Shown one piece after another: positions 1 to 6,880 of a DNA stretch of 16,458 nt. A model generated the notes under the pieces. That model worked only from the letters and a program-made list of their open reading frames with translations, was not told the origin of the DNA and did not search any database. A program made the position numbers and the translations under genes. Numbering within the stretch: position 1 is the first letter of the stretch; each line of letters starts with the position of its first letter. This stretch comes from an uncultured Bacilli bacterium (lineage in GTDB: Bacteria; Bacillota_I; Bacilli_A; RF39; UBA660): positions 1-16,458 of the forward strand of contig CAKOLP010000004.1 of assembly GCA_934096025.1 (NCBI GenBank). The letters run 5' to 3'.

Positions 1-510
1 GTTTCTGATTGGTTATCAGATGCTGGTATAATTAATATTTCTTATTGCATGGAAGAATGTGCATTACCACTTAAAGGTAATTATAAGTTAAAAAATTATA
101 GACTTTATTTTTCTGATACGGGGCTTTTAATAGCATCACTTGATGAAGAAGCACAAGACGCCTTGAGAAAAAATCAGAATTTTAATACATATAAAGGCGC
201 AATATATGAAAATATAGTCAGTGATATGTTAGTTAAGGCAGGATATGATTTATATTTTTATAAAAATGAAAAGGGAACAATCGAAATGGACTTCTTTATA
301 AGAGATAGAAATTCTCTTATTCCAGTAGAGGTTAAAGCTAATGATAATAGTACTGTTTCTTTAAACAATTTAATTGATAGTAATAATTATAAGGACATAA
401 AGTATGGGATTAAATTGTGTAATAAAAATATAGGGTTTAATGGTAAATTTTATACCTTTCCATATTTTTTGACATTTTTATTAAAAAGGTATCTTAAAGA
501 AACTAAATAA
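1..510 (+). CDS. AAA+ ATPase with DUF4143 domain, C-terminal part (5' end outside window)
   Basis: The reading frame is open from base 1, so the first ATG at 49 is internal and the gene begins upstream of the window. The visible part reads WLSDAGII at its start, then a stretch ending YFSDTGLLIASL, typical of the DUF4143 domain that follows the AAA_14 ATPase core. It ends in a restriction-endonuclease-like fold: an acidic MDFFIR segment followed by PVEVKA, the spaced D and E-x-K of a PD-(D/E)XK pattern. The Walker motifs would lie in the missing part. Such ATPases are common in anaerobes and their role is poorly defined. A complete relative lies on the opposite strand at 739-2001. A strong terminator follows the stop at once. 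The family call is firm; the function is unknown. Confidence 0.85.
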   Translation, partial: VSDWLSDAGIINISYCMEECALPLKGNYKLKNYRLYFSDTGLLIASLDEEAQDALRKNQNFNTYKGAIYENIVSDMLVKAGYDLYFYKNEKGTIEMDFFIRDRNSLIPVEVKANDNSTVSLNNLIDSNNYKDIKYGIKLCNKNIGFNGKFYTFPYFLTFLLKRYLKETK

Positions 511-557
511 TTGAAAAAAGCTTGATTTTCATTTTATTTGAAAATCAATTTTTTTCA
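511..557 (+). terminator. Rho-independent terminator of the first ATPase gene
   Basis: A 10-bp stem, TTGATTTTCA (522-531) with TGAAAATCAA (539-548), encloses a 7-nt loop and is followed by seven T. An A-run just upstream can lengthen the stem across a small bulge. It starts directly after the TAA stop at 508-510. Confidence 0.9.
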
Positions 558-564
558 AACATGT

Positions 565-608
565 AAAAACTCTCCAAAACTTTATAAATAGGGGCCTAGA
601 GAGTTTTT
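565..608. terminator. Long-loop hairpin, possible bidirectional terminator
   Basis: AAAAACTCTC (565-574) pairs with GAGAGTTTTT (599-608) around a 24-nt loop. With A on one side and T on the other it could end transcription from either direction, including from the minus-strand ATPase gene at 739-2001, which has no closer terminator. The rest of 511-738 shows no ORF. A TGT-led, G-rich stretch at 622-638 could be a mobile-element end but has no visible partner. Confidence 0.5.
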
Positions 609-738
609 GTTTTCTTACAACTGTCAAAGTCGGGGGATACTCTAAAAAATAAATTTTATCAATATTTTATTCCAAAAAAAGTGTCCAATTCCATTTTTTA
701 TGAACTTTGTTAAAAGCCATTAAAAAATATACGAATTC

Positions 739-2001
739 TTAATTTTTTAAATTGCCAATGGAAACAACATATATGTCATCTTCTCGTTGATAAGAGTAAT
801 CAGCTCCGGTTAAAATCATTAGAAAGGCGGGTTCTCCATATTTTTCGGTATCAACTTTATTTTTAAAGTTAATTAAGTTTGAAGCAGCTGTAGGTATTTC
901 TCCAGCACCAAGTTTTACTTCAATAGCTCCCCATTTTCCATTAGCAGTCTCTAAGATAAAGTCTACTTCTAAATCAGTTTTATCACGATAGTATGATAAT
1001 CTAGCATCTATGGCATCAGCGTATATTTTTAAATCACGCATACACATATTTTCAAAAATGAAGCCCATAAAGTTTAAGTCTTTTATTAAGTCTTCTTTTT
1101 TTAGGTTTAATGAAGCTATAACGAGTGATGGATCTACAAGTTCTAATTTTGGTGATGTTCTTAAAGGGGTCTTTGACCTTAAGTTTAAATTTGTCGCGGG
1201 CACATATTCTAATATATAAAGCTGCTCTAGGGCATCTAGATAGTCATTTAATGTAGGTCTTGAAATTTCGCTTGAAAACATAAGTTTAACATCTTCTAAA
1301 ATTGTGTTTTTACTAGTGTTAGTTGATATGTTTCTAGATATACTTTTTAAAACTGCGTTCATTTTTTCAGCGTTTCTTTCAGTTCCGTTTAAAGTTTTTA
1401 TATTTTCGTTAAGTAAGCTTTTAATATAGTCTTTAGCAACATTATATTTGTTATCTCCATCTATACTTAATGATTCTGGCCAGCCTCCACGCATCATTGC
1501 ATTTATAATATCATCAAAGCCGAGTGTTGATACACCAGCAATATCCTTACCGTTAATTATGTCATTTAATGATACACTTCCATCAGATTCTCCGGATTCA
1601 TATAAGGACATAGGCCGCATTAATAATTTAGAGATTCTGCCTGTGCCACTGTGCATAACACTATCTTCAGCAGGGCGTGCTGAGCCAGTTAGAATATATT
1701 GTCCTTTTAATCCTGTGTGGTCAACATCTAATCTAATTGAGTCCCATACAACAGGGTACATTTGCCATTCATCAAATAATCTCGGTTTTTCACCAACCAA
1801 AAATAAAGAGGGCTTAGTTTGATTTGTTTTATCATATTGCATTTTTTTATCCGGGTCTTGAAATTCGATGTAGCTTTTAGCAAAACGGCGAGCGGTTGTT
1901 GATTTTCCGCAACCTAAACAACCCTCTATTAAAACTGCACCAACATATTCAAGTTTATTTTGTAGTACTTTGTCTACAATTCTAGGTATATATTTTTTCA
2001 T
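739..2001 (-). CDS. AAA+ ATPase (AAA_14) with C-terminal DUF4143 nuclease-like domain
   Basis: This 420-residue protein is complete. An N-terminal P-loop ATPase carries Walker A GCLGCGKS (27-34), Walker B LFDE (75-78) and a sensor-like LTGS (104-107). The DUF4143 region follows, and the C-terminus has a PD-(D/E)XK pattern: LEVDF with D347, then IEVK at 360-363. The layout and length match the large ATP-binding/DUF4143 family of anaerobes; some members have been linked to mobile or defence regions, but no reaction is established. The ATG has GGAGATGA upstream and a consensus promoter before that, so it is transcribed alone. It is convergent with the partial relative ending at 510. It is soluble, with no signal peptide or membrane segment. 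Family certain, role unknown. Confidence 0.88.
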   Translation of the reverse strand: MKKYIPRIVDKVLQNKLEYVGAVLIEGCLGCGKSTTARRFAKSYIEFQDPDKKMQYDKTNQTKPSLFLVGEKPRLFDEWQMYPVVWDSIRLDVDHTGLKGQYILTGSARPAEDSVMHSGTGRISKLLMRPMSLYESGESDGSVSLNDIINGKDIAGVSTLGFDDIINAMMRGGWPESLSIDGDNKYNVAKDYIKSLLNENIKTLNGTERNAEKMNAVLKSISRNISTNTSKNTILEDVKLMFSSEISRPTLNDYLDALEQLYILEYVPATNLNLRSKTPLRTSPKLELVDPSLVIASLNLKKEDLIKDLNFMGFIFENMCMRDLKIYADAIDARLSYYRDKTDLEVDFILETANGKWGAIEVKLGAGEIPTAASNLINFKNKVDTEKYGEPAFLMILTGADYSYQREDDIYVVSIGNLKN

Positions 2002-2024
2002 TTAAATCATCTCCATTAATTAGA

Positions 2025-2053
2025 ATTATATAATATTTTTTGAGATTTGTTAA
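2025..2053 (-). promoter_or_regulatory. Sigma-A promoter of the minus-strand DUF4143 ATPase
   Basis: Read on the minus strand, TTAACA (2053-2048), a 17-nt spacer and TATAAT (2030-2025) precede the ATG at 2001. This is a near-perfect vegetative promoter. Confidence 0.8.
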
Positions 2054-2058
2054 TACTG

Positions 2059-2113
2059 ATTTTACATTTTGGCTCGTTTTCATTTTACATTTTGGCTGGG
2101 ATTGGTATTTACA
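2059..2113. repeat. Two direct copies of ATTTTACATTTTGGCT, resembling an IS21-type end
   Basis: The same 16-mer occurs at 2059-2074 and 2082-2097 (23-bp period), followed by GGGATTGGTATTTACA. Read from 2113 on the minus strand, the block starts TGTAAATACC, and IS21-family elements start with TG and carry repeated sites inside their ends. No transposase gene and no second end are visible, so this is at most a scar. The mobile-element reading is inference; the repeat itself is plain. Confidence 0.45.
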
Positions 2114-2136
2114 ATTTGTAAAAAAGATTATATACT
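2108..2136 (+). promoter_or_regulatory. Sigma-A promoter upstream of the ABC operon leader
   Basis: TTTACA (2108-2113), a 17-nt spacer and TATACT (2131-2136) form a good promoter with an expected start near 2143. Its -35 box is the very end of the repeat block at 2059-2113. If that block is an IS end, this is a hybrid promoter partly supplied by the element. Confidence 0.65.
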
Positions 2137-2167
2137 TTAGATGTGTTTATAACACAAGGAAGCATAT

Positions 2168-2287
2168 ATGCTTCTAATAGTGGTTATCGCATCCAGTAAA
2201 AAAGTGAAAGTAATAGGTGATTGTTATCAATTGATGCCAATCATTTTATTTATTGTAAAAATAGAATTGTTTTTAATAAATATGTGA
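2168..2287 (+). CDS. Possible 39-residue hydrophobic leader peptide
   Basis: An ATG at 2168 opens 39 codons ending at TGA 2285-2287. An AAGGA site at 2156-2160 lies 7 nt upstream and a consensus promoter (2108-2136) lies before it. The product would start MLLIVVIASS and end IELFLINM, mostly hydrophobic with a lysine-rich patch between. The palindrome GAAGCATATATGCTTC (2159-2174) covers the start codon and part of the Shine-Dalgarno site, so folding could hide the start. Short ORFs before antibiotic ABC transporters sometimes act in attenuation. No recognisable family; chance occurrence is possible. Confidence 0.35.
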   Translation: MLLIVVIASSKKVKVIGDCYQLMPIILFIVKIELFLINM

Positions 2288-2293
2288 TATAAT
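2267..2293 (+). promoter_or_regulatory. Extended -10 promoter directly before the ABC operon
   Basis: TGATATAAT (2285-2293) is a perfect extended -10 element. TTGTTT at 2267-2272 is a weak -35 with a short 15-nt spacer. Transcription would start near 2300, just before the ATG at 2315, giving the operon its own start independent of the longer leader. Confidence 0.65.
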
Positions 2294-2314
2294 GAATTGG
2301 AAAGAGAGGCTACG

Positions 2315-3199
2315 ATGAAGAAAGTATTGGAAGTAAAAAATCTTAATAAGAGCTTTGGGAATAGACAAATACTAACTGATGTATCATTTAGTTTAGATAC
2401 GGGGGATATTCTAGCTTTTATTGGCCCAAATGGAAGTGGGAAAACAACAACAATTAAGCTTATTTTAGGATTGCAAACAATAAATAGTGGGACTGTTTTA
2501 ATTAATGGTTATGATATTAAAAAGGATTTTATTGATGCTATTAAAGGTATCGGGGCAATAGTGGAAAATCCGGATAGTTATATGTATTTAACTGGGTGGC
2601 AAAATTTGAAACTTACAGCTAACCTTTATAAAGGTGTAACTGATGAGGCAATAATGGAGATAGTAAAGTTAGTTAAGTTGGAAGATAGAATATATGATAC
2701 TGTAAATAAGTATTCTCTAGGTATGCGTCAAAGACTAGGAATAGCTAGAAGTCTTATAAATAATCCTAATGTGTTGGTATTAGATGAGCCTACAAATGGG
2801 CTAGATCCTGAGGGAATAAAAGAATTACGGGAACTTTTAGTGAGTTTAGCAAAAAAGAATATGGCAATTTTAATATCAAGTCATAATTTAGCAGAACTAG
2901 AAAATTTCTGTAATAAAGTGCTTATAATTGAAAAGGGAAAGATTATTGAGGCAGGTAAGATAACGGAATTTAAGAAAAATACTAATAAATATATTATTAA
3001 AGTTGATAGTACGAAAAATATAAAACTGGATAATATGAGTGATGTGACCGATACAACTTTTGTGCTTACTTGTGAAAGTCGAGAAATTCCTAAAGTTATA
3101 AGTATGCTTGTAAAAGAAAAAGTAAGTATTTATGAAGTTAAGGAATTAACGCTTACTTTGGAAGAAGCATTCCTAGAAAGGACTGGAGGTAATAAATAA
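2315..3199 (+). CDS. ABC transporter ATP-binding subunit (ABC-2 / drug-export type)
   Basis: This 294-residue cytoplasmic ATPase powers the permease encoded next. All family motifs are present: Walker A GPNGSGKTT (37-45), signature YSLGMRQ (133-139), Walker B VLVLDEP (153-159) and the switch histidine H190. The C-terminal 90 or so residues form the extra domain common in NatA/BcrA-like exporters. The frame could open at a TTG at 2297, but that lies at the likely transcription start. The ATG at 2315 has GAGAGG upstream and gives the normal N-terminus MKKVLEVKNL. The stop overlaps the permease start by one base (TAATG), so the two are translated together. The substrate cannot be read from sequence; the resemblance is to exporters of peptide antibiotics or ions. 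Confidence 0.93.
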   Translation: MKKVLEVKNLNKSFGNRQILTDVSFSLDTGDILAFIGPNGSGKTTTIKLILGLQTINSGTVLINGYDIKKDFIDAIKGIGAIVENPDSYMYLTGWQNLKLTANLYKGVTDEAIMEIVKLVKLEDRIYDTVNKYSLGMRQRLGIARSLINNPNVLVLDEPTNGLDPEGIKELRELLVSLAKKNMAILISSHNLAELENFCNKVLIIEKGKIIEAGKITEFKKNTNKYIIKVDSTKNIKLDNMSDVTDTTFVLTCESREIPKVISMLVKEKVSIYEVKELTLTLEEAFLERTGGNK

Positions 3200-4524
3200 T
3201 GTTAACCTTAATTAGAAATGAATTATTTAAAATATTTCATAAGAAAAGTACATATATAGTATTAGCTATAAGTTTGTTATTTATAATATTAATTAATTCT
3301 TTGATAAGGTATGTAGATACTGCTAGTATGGATTATATGTATCATTATGATAATTCATCAGATAATGCTATTGTAAATAAAGCCAAAGAAGATCTTAATA
3401 AAAGATTGAGTGAGTACGCCGATGGATCATGGCAATATGCTTATATTGGTCAGAACTATTTTGATATAGCTTTTAATTATTATAGTGGGGTAGATGAAGA
3501 TACATATAATAGTGTAAATAAAGCTTTAAAAGATAATGATTGGAAGTCTTTGGTTAATAATGAAATTGACGAAGTAAAGACGCAAATTAAGACCATAGAA
3601 AATGATAAGTCAATGCAAGCTAGTTTGTTTGCTTTAAAGGAAAAATTGGGTACGCTTGAGTATCGGTTAAAAGAAGATGTGGCTTATGGTAAAGATTATA
3701 TAAATGAGTCAATAGATTTTATTAATGATAATGCAGAGCTTCTATATGAGGCTGAACACCCAAGTAATAGTGAATATAGTAATGATGAATTAATTAAAGT
3801 TTTTAATTTACATAAATATGTTTTAGAGAGTAAAGAAGATATATTTAGTACTAATAATTTAAGAGAAATAATTATGTATTTCTTTGATCAATTTTTATTT
3901 TTAATCTTTGTGTTTGTAATAATGATTAGTGGGGGAATAGTAAGTGATGAATTAAATAAAGGAACAATTAAACAATTACTTATAGCTCCATATAAAAGAA
4001 GTACTATATTATTAGCTAAGTTTTTTACCACATTAATAATGATTGTATTTATTATTTTATTCTTGCTTGTTTGTGAACTTCTTGTTGGAGGGTTACTTCT
4101 TGGATTTGATTCTTTAAGTATTTCGGCGGTAGTATATAATTTAACTACAAAGAGTATAGAGATTATGAGTCCTTTAAAATACTTCTTTATAATGTGTGTA
4201 TCCCTTTTACCACAAATAATATTGTTATCTACTTTGGCCTTTAGTTTGTCTACTATTATAGGTAATACAGCATTTGCTATAGCTATAACATTTTGTGGTG
4301 TAATCGGAGCAAGTATTATAAATGCTATTGCTTTAGCTTATAAAGTTAAATTCTTAAATTATTTTGTTACCGCTAATTGGAACTTTAATTTGGATTTGTT
4401 TGGGAATACTAATCCATATGGAAATAGTATTGCTCATGCTGTTATTGTTTGTTTAGTATATTTCTTAATAATGGTTATTGCGTCATTAGTTTATTTTAAG
4501 AAGAAAAATATAAAGAATGTATGA
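3199..4524 (+). CDS. ABC-2 type permease subunit
   Basis: This 441-residue membrane protein partners with the preceding ATPase. One helix lies near residues 19-37. About 190 polar residues follow, probably outside the cell and partly coiled-coil (the E/K-rich part around 120-160). Five more helices run from about residue 228 to the end, in the ABC-2 pattern of NatB/BcrB-like permeases. A GGAGGT site at 3185-3190 precedes the ATG. The large external domain after the first helix is typical of ABC-2 permeases that handle envelope-active compounds. The stop shares ATGA with a possible start of the next gene, so the three genes form one operon. Type firm, substrate unknown. Confidence 0.88.
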   Translation: MLTLIRNELFKIFHKKSTYIVLAISLLFIILINSLIRYVDTASMDYMYHYDNSSDNAIVNKAKEDLNKRLSEYADGSWQYAYIGQNYFDIAFNYYSGVDEDTYNSVNKALKDNDWKSLVNNEIDEVKTQIKTIENDKSMQASLFALKEKLGTLEYRLKEDVAYGKDYINESIDFINDNAELLYEAEHPSNSEYSNDELIKVFNLHKYVLESKEDIFSTNNLREIIMYFFDQFLFLIFVFVIMISGGIVSDELNKGTIKQLLIAPYKRSTILLAKFFTTLIMIVFIILFLLVCELLVGGLLLGFDSLSISAVVYNLTTKSIEIMSPLKYFFIMCVSLLPQIILLSTLAFSLSTIIGNTAFAIAITFCGVIGASIINAIALAYKVKFLNYFVTANWNFNLDLFGNTNPYGNSIAHAVIVCLVYFLIMVIASLVYFKKKNIKNV

Positions 4525-4532
4525 GGATAAGT

Positions 4533-5690
4533 ATGAAAAAAAGAGTAGTAATAATTGGATTAATTATGGTTTTGTTGGGCATAGGAATAAATGCTTTTAC
4601 TAAAAAGAGTTTCAATACAGGGGAAGCTTCTATTGTGAACAAAACTAAAGAAAAAAGTAAAGAAATAAGTAAGTATATTGATACACTTGAGGGTTTTGTA
4701 GAAGAAATAGATTTTAAAGATGTTGTAGAAATAGTAAGTAAAGAGAATAATCAGTATAAAGTAGAGCTTTTTGATTATGAAAAAGGGAATAAGTTGAAAT
4801 TATCTGATATCATTAAAGATGAAGATGCTTTTATGAAAAAAGTAAAAGAACTTCTTTATTTGAAATACCCTAAGTTTATTGCGGATGTCTTAGTAAATAA
4901 TGAGAATAATGCCTACTATTTTAAAAGTAATGAGCTTGTAATTTATTATTATGATTGGGTAATTGAGCCTAGTCCGAGGGAAGAATTATTTTTACATGTA
5001 AATTATAATGAGATAAAAGATTATTTAAAGATAAATTGTTCTTTGGATAGTACGTATGAAAGGGAAGATGGTAATAAATTAGATGTAAATAAAAAATTAG
5101 TTGCTATAACTTTTGATGATGGCCCAGGAAGTTACACTAATAGATTACTTGATATCTTAATAGCTAATAAAGCTCGTTCTACTTTCTTTATGCTTGGTAA
5201 AAATATTTCTCATTTTAAAGAAGAAGTAAAAAAAGCTTATAATAGTAAAATGGAAATTGCATATCATTCGTATGCTCATATGAGTTTTAAAAGACAAAAT
5301 ATAGAAGATATAAAAGCAGAATTAATAGAAAGTAATAAAGCCTTAAAAGCTTTAATTGGGGAGGAATTTAAGTATATTAGACCTCCGTATGGGGCAATAA
5401 ATGAAAATATTAAAGAAGCCTTAGATTATCCCTTTATTTTATGGAGTGTTGATACCCTTGATTGGCGTTATAAAGATATAGATTATCTAGTGAATTATAC
5501 TTTAGAGAATGTTAAAGATGGTTCCATTGTATTATTTCATGATATTCATAATAGTAGTGTTAATGCTATTGAAAAATTATTACCTGAGTTGTATGTGGCT
5601 GGATATCAAGTTGTAACTGTAAGTGATCTTGCCAGTGCATTTAATGAAACTTTAGAAAGTCATCAAACCTATAGATATTTTACTAGATAA
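4533..5690 (+). CDS. PdaC-like polysaccharide deacetylase (NodB domain with DUF3298-like N-terminal domain)
   Basis: A membrane-anchored or secreted metal-dependent deacetylase, expected to remove acetyl groups from peptidoglycan or another surface glycan. Residues below are numbered from an upstream ATG at 4521, which overlaps the permease stop; subtract 4 for the preferred start. A hydrophobic signal/anchor spans 8-26. A region at about 77-170 resembles DUF3298 (LKLSDII near 92-98). The NodB domain has motif 1 TFDDGP (197-202), motif 2 HSYAH (249-253, metal His), motif 3 RPPYG (287-291), motif 4 around D311-W315 and motif 5 LFHD (338-341), so the catalytic set is complete. The layout resembles B. 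subtilis PdaC. The ATG at 4533 is preferred because GAGG sits 6 nt before it. It follows an exporter, which suggests envelope defence or remodelling. The last 8 bases overlap the convergent gene. Confidence 0.88.
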   Translation: MKKRVVIIGLIMVLLGIGINAFTKKSFNTGEASIVNKTKEKSKEISKYIDTLEGFVEEIDFKDVVEIVSKENNQYKVELFDYEKGNKLKLSDIIKDEDAFMKKVKELLYLKYPKFIADVLVNNENNAYYFKSNELVIYYYDWVIEPSPREELFLHVNYNEIKDYLKINCSLDSTYEREDGNKLDVNKKLVAITFDDGPGSYTNRLLDILIANKARSTFFMLGKNISHFKEEVKKAYNSKMEIAYHSYAHMSFKRQNIEDIKAELIESNKALKALIGEEFKYIRPPYGAINENIKEALDYPFILWSVDTLDWRYKDIDYLVNYTLENVKDGSIVLFHDIHNSSVNAIEKLLPELYVAGYQVVTVSDLASAFNETLESHQTYRYFTR

Positions 5691-6051
5691 TACCGACATC
5701 TTCGGGGTCACCACCATTTATTTCGTTAATAAGGTAGATGAAACCTCCGATTAAAAATAATAGAGCAGCAATTAGTTGAATAAATGTTGTTCTATATTTT
5801 TTGTCATTTTTTTGTAGTTTACATAAGTCTTGATATAGTAAAACTGCAAAATATAAATATATAAAAAAAGCCACAACAAAAATAGTAATATTGATATTCT
5901 TTTCTTCCCAATAAGCCTTTATATCCTTATTAAGTAAATATTTTCTATCTAAGTGATTGGAATATAAAGCAAATCCAGCGATAAAAAAATATATTATCCA
6001 AATTATATCTTCGTTACGTAATCTTTTTAGTTTTTCTTCTAGGTCACTCAT
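5683..6051 (-). CDS. Small three-helix membrane protein, unknown function
   Basis: A 122-residue protein with a charged N-terminus (MSDLEEKLKRLRNED), then hydrophobic helices at roughly 17-33, 52-75 and 88-108, and a short acidic tail with GGDPEDVG. The positive residues before the first helix suggest the N-terminus is inside. No catalytic or binding motif is visible and I do not recognise a family. The Shine-Dalgarno site is weak. It converges on the deacetylase gene, and the two stop codons overlap so that the coding regions share 8 bp. Helix composition and normal codon use argue for a real gene. Confidence 0.7.
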   Translation of the reverse strand: MSDLEEKLKRLRNEDIIWIIYFFIAGFALYSNHLDRKYLLNKDIKAYWEEKNINITIFVVAFFIYLYFAVLLYQDLCKLQKNDKKYRTTFIQLIAALLFLIGGFIYLINEINGGDPEDVGII

Positions 6052-6097
6052 AATTAATGTTTATGTTAATTTTTGAAAAATATTTACTTAAGGTATA

Positions 6098-6126
6098 TGG
6101 ACTAGTATATTAAAATTTGGTAAAAT
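6098..6126 (+). promoter_or_regulatory. Promoter of the ZIP-to-CPBP operon
   Basis: TGGACT (6098-6103), a 17-nt spacer and TAAAAT (6121-6126) precede the start codon at 6149. No zinc-regulator operator is obvious nearby. Confidence 0.6.
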
Positions 6127-6148
6127 GTTTAAGAAATGAGTTGATATT

Positions 6149-6865
6149 ATGCCTTTAGTTTTAACGTTTTTAAGTGGGTTATTCTTTTTAGTGGGGATAA
6201 TAATTTATAATGTTGTAAAAGATAAGTCGAGTTTTGCTAATTTATCTGTTGGGTGTGCTTTTGTAGTTTTAGCTGGATTAATAGCATTTGATTTAGTCCC
6301 AGAGATAGTGGAAGCTGGGAGGCTTATTTATTTAGTTTTTGTTATTTTAGGTTTAAGTATTTTAGTTTTAATTGATAAACTTATTCCGCATCATGTGCAT
6401 AATCATGAAGAAAATGATGATGAAGAAGAAGATCATCAAGGGCACTTAGTGCATATAAGCACTATTACTTTAGTTGCCTTACTTTTACATAATTTAATTG
6501 AGGGTATGGGGCTTTATAGTGTTGCTTCTGGGGACTTAAGAAGTGGTTTTATTATGCTTTTAGGTATTGGGCTTCACAATTTACCATTTGGTTTTCAAAT
6601 AGCTAGTTTAAATAAAAGTAAACAGAATATAGTTTTATTGATGTTGTTAGTTTTATCAGGATTTTTTGGAGGACTAATTTTCAGTATAAATGGCGAAATG
6701 AATGAATTTGTCGAAGTAATGATTCTTTCTTTAACACTAGGTATGCTTTTACAAATATTATTTTTTGAACTTTTCAAAGAAGTTTGGCAAAATAGGAAAA
6801 CAAGAGCTACAACTTATGGTATAATAGTAGGTATACTAATTGTACTAGTGATAAACTTACTTTAA
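6149..6865 (+). CDS. ZIP-family divalent metal transporter
   Basis: A 238-residue inner-membrane protein of the ZIP family, which moves zinc or related divalent metals into the cytoplasm. About eight helices are visible. The loop between helices 3 and 4 (80-102) is rich in His, Asp and Glu, the usual metal-sensing loop. Helix 4 has HNLIEG (114-119), the canonical binding motif. Helix 5 has HNLPF (143-147), where the family normally has HNxPEG; the metal-binding Glu is Phe here. The ribosome site before the ATG is weak. It is the first gene of a five-gene operon; the next starts 15 bp on. Family firm; the metal and whether it transports in the usual way are open because of the substitution. 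Confidence 0.88.
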   Translation: MPLVLTFLSGLFFLVGIIIYNVVKDKSSFANLSVGCAFVVLAGLIAFDLVPEIVEAGRLIYLVFVILGLSILVLIDKLIPHHVHNHEENDDEEEDHQGHLVHISTITLVALLLHNLIEGMGLYSVASGDLRSGFIMLLGIGLHNLPFGFQIASLNKSKQNIVLLMLLVLSGFFGGLIFSINGEMNEFVEVMILSLTLGMLLQILFFELFKEVWQNRKTRATTYGIIVGILIVLVINLL

Positions 6866-6880
6866 GGAGGGAGTGTTTTT

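Noticed and set aside
622..638. TGTCAAAGTCGGGGGAT as a second insertion-element end
   Set aside because: It starts with TGT, but I find no inverted partner to it near 2059-2113 and no transposase, so I do not call an element spanning the minus-strand ATPase.
1448..1822. 124-codon plus-strand ORF
   Set aside because: It lies wholly inside the DUF4143 ATPase gene on the other strand, and its translation shows no family pattern; it is a shadow.
2002..2314. Riboswitch or T-box upstream of the ABC operon
   Set aside because: Several short palindromes are present, but no conserved riboswitch core or T-box motif and no terminator with a T-run could be found.
4522..4524. Mycoplasma genetic code (TGA as Trp)
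   Set aside because: TGA ends the ABC permease, the epimerase and recU at family-typical lengths, and Trp is written TGG, so the standard bacterial code applies.
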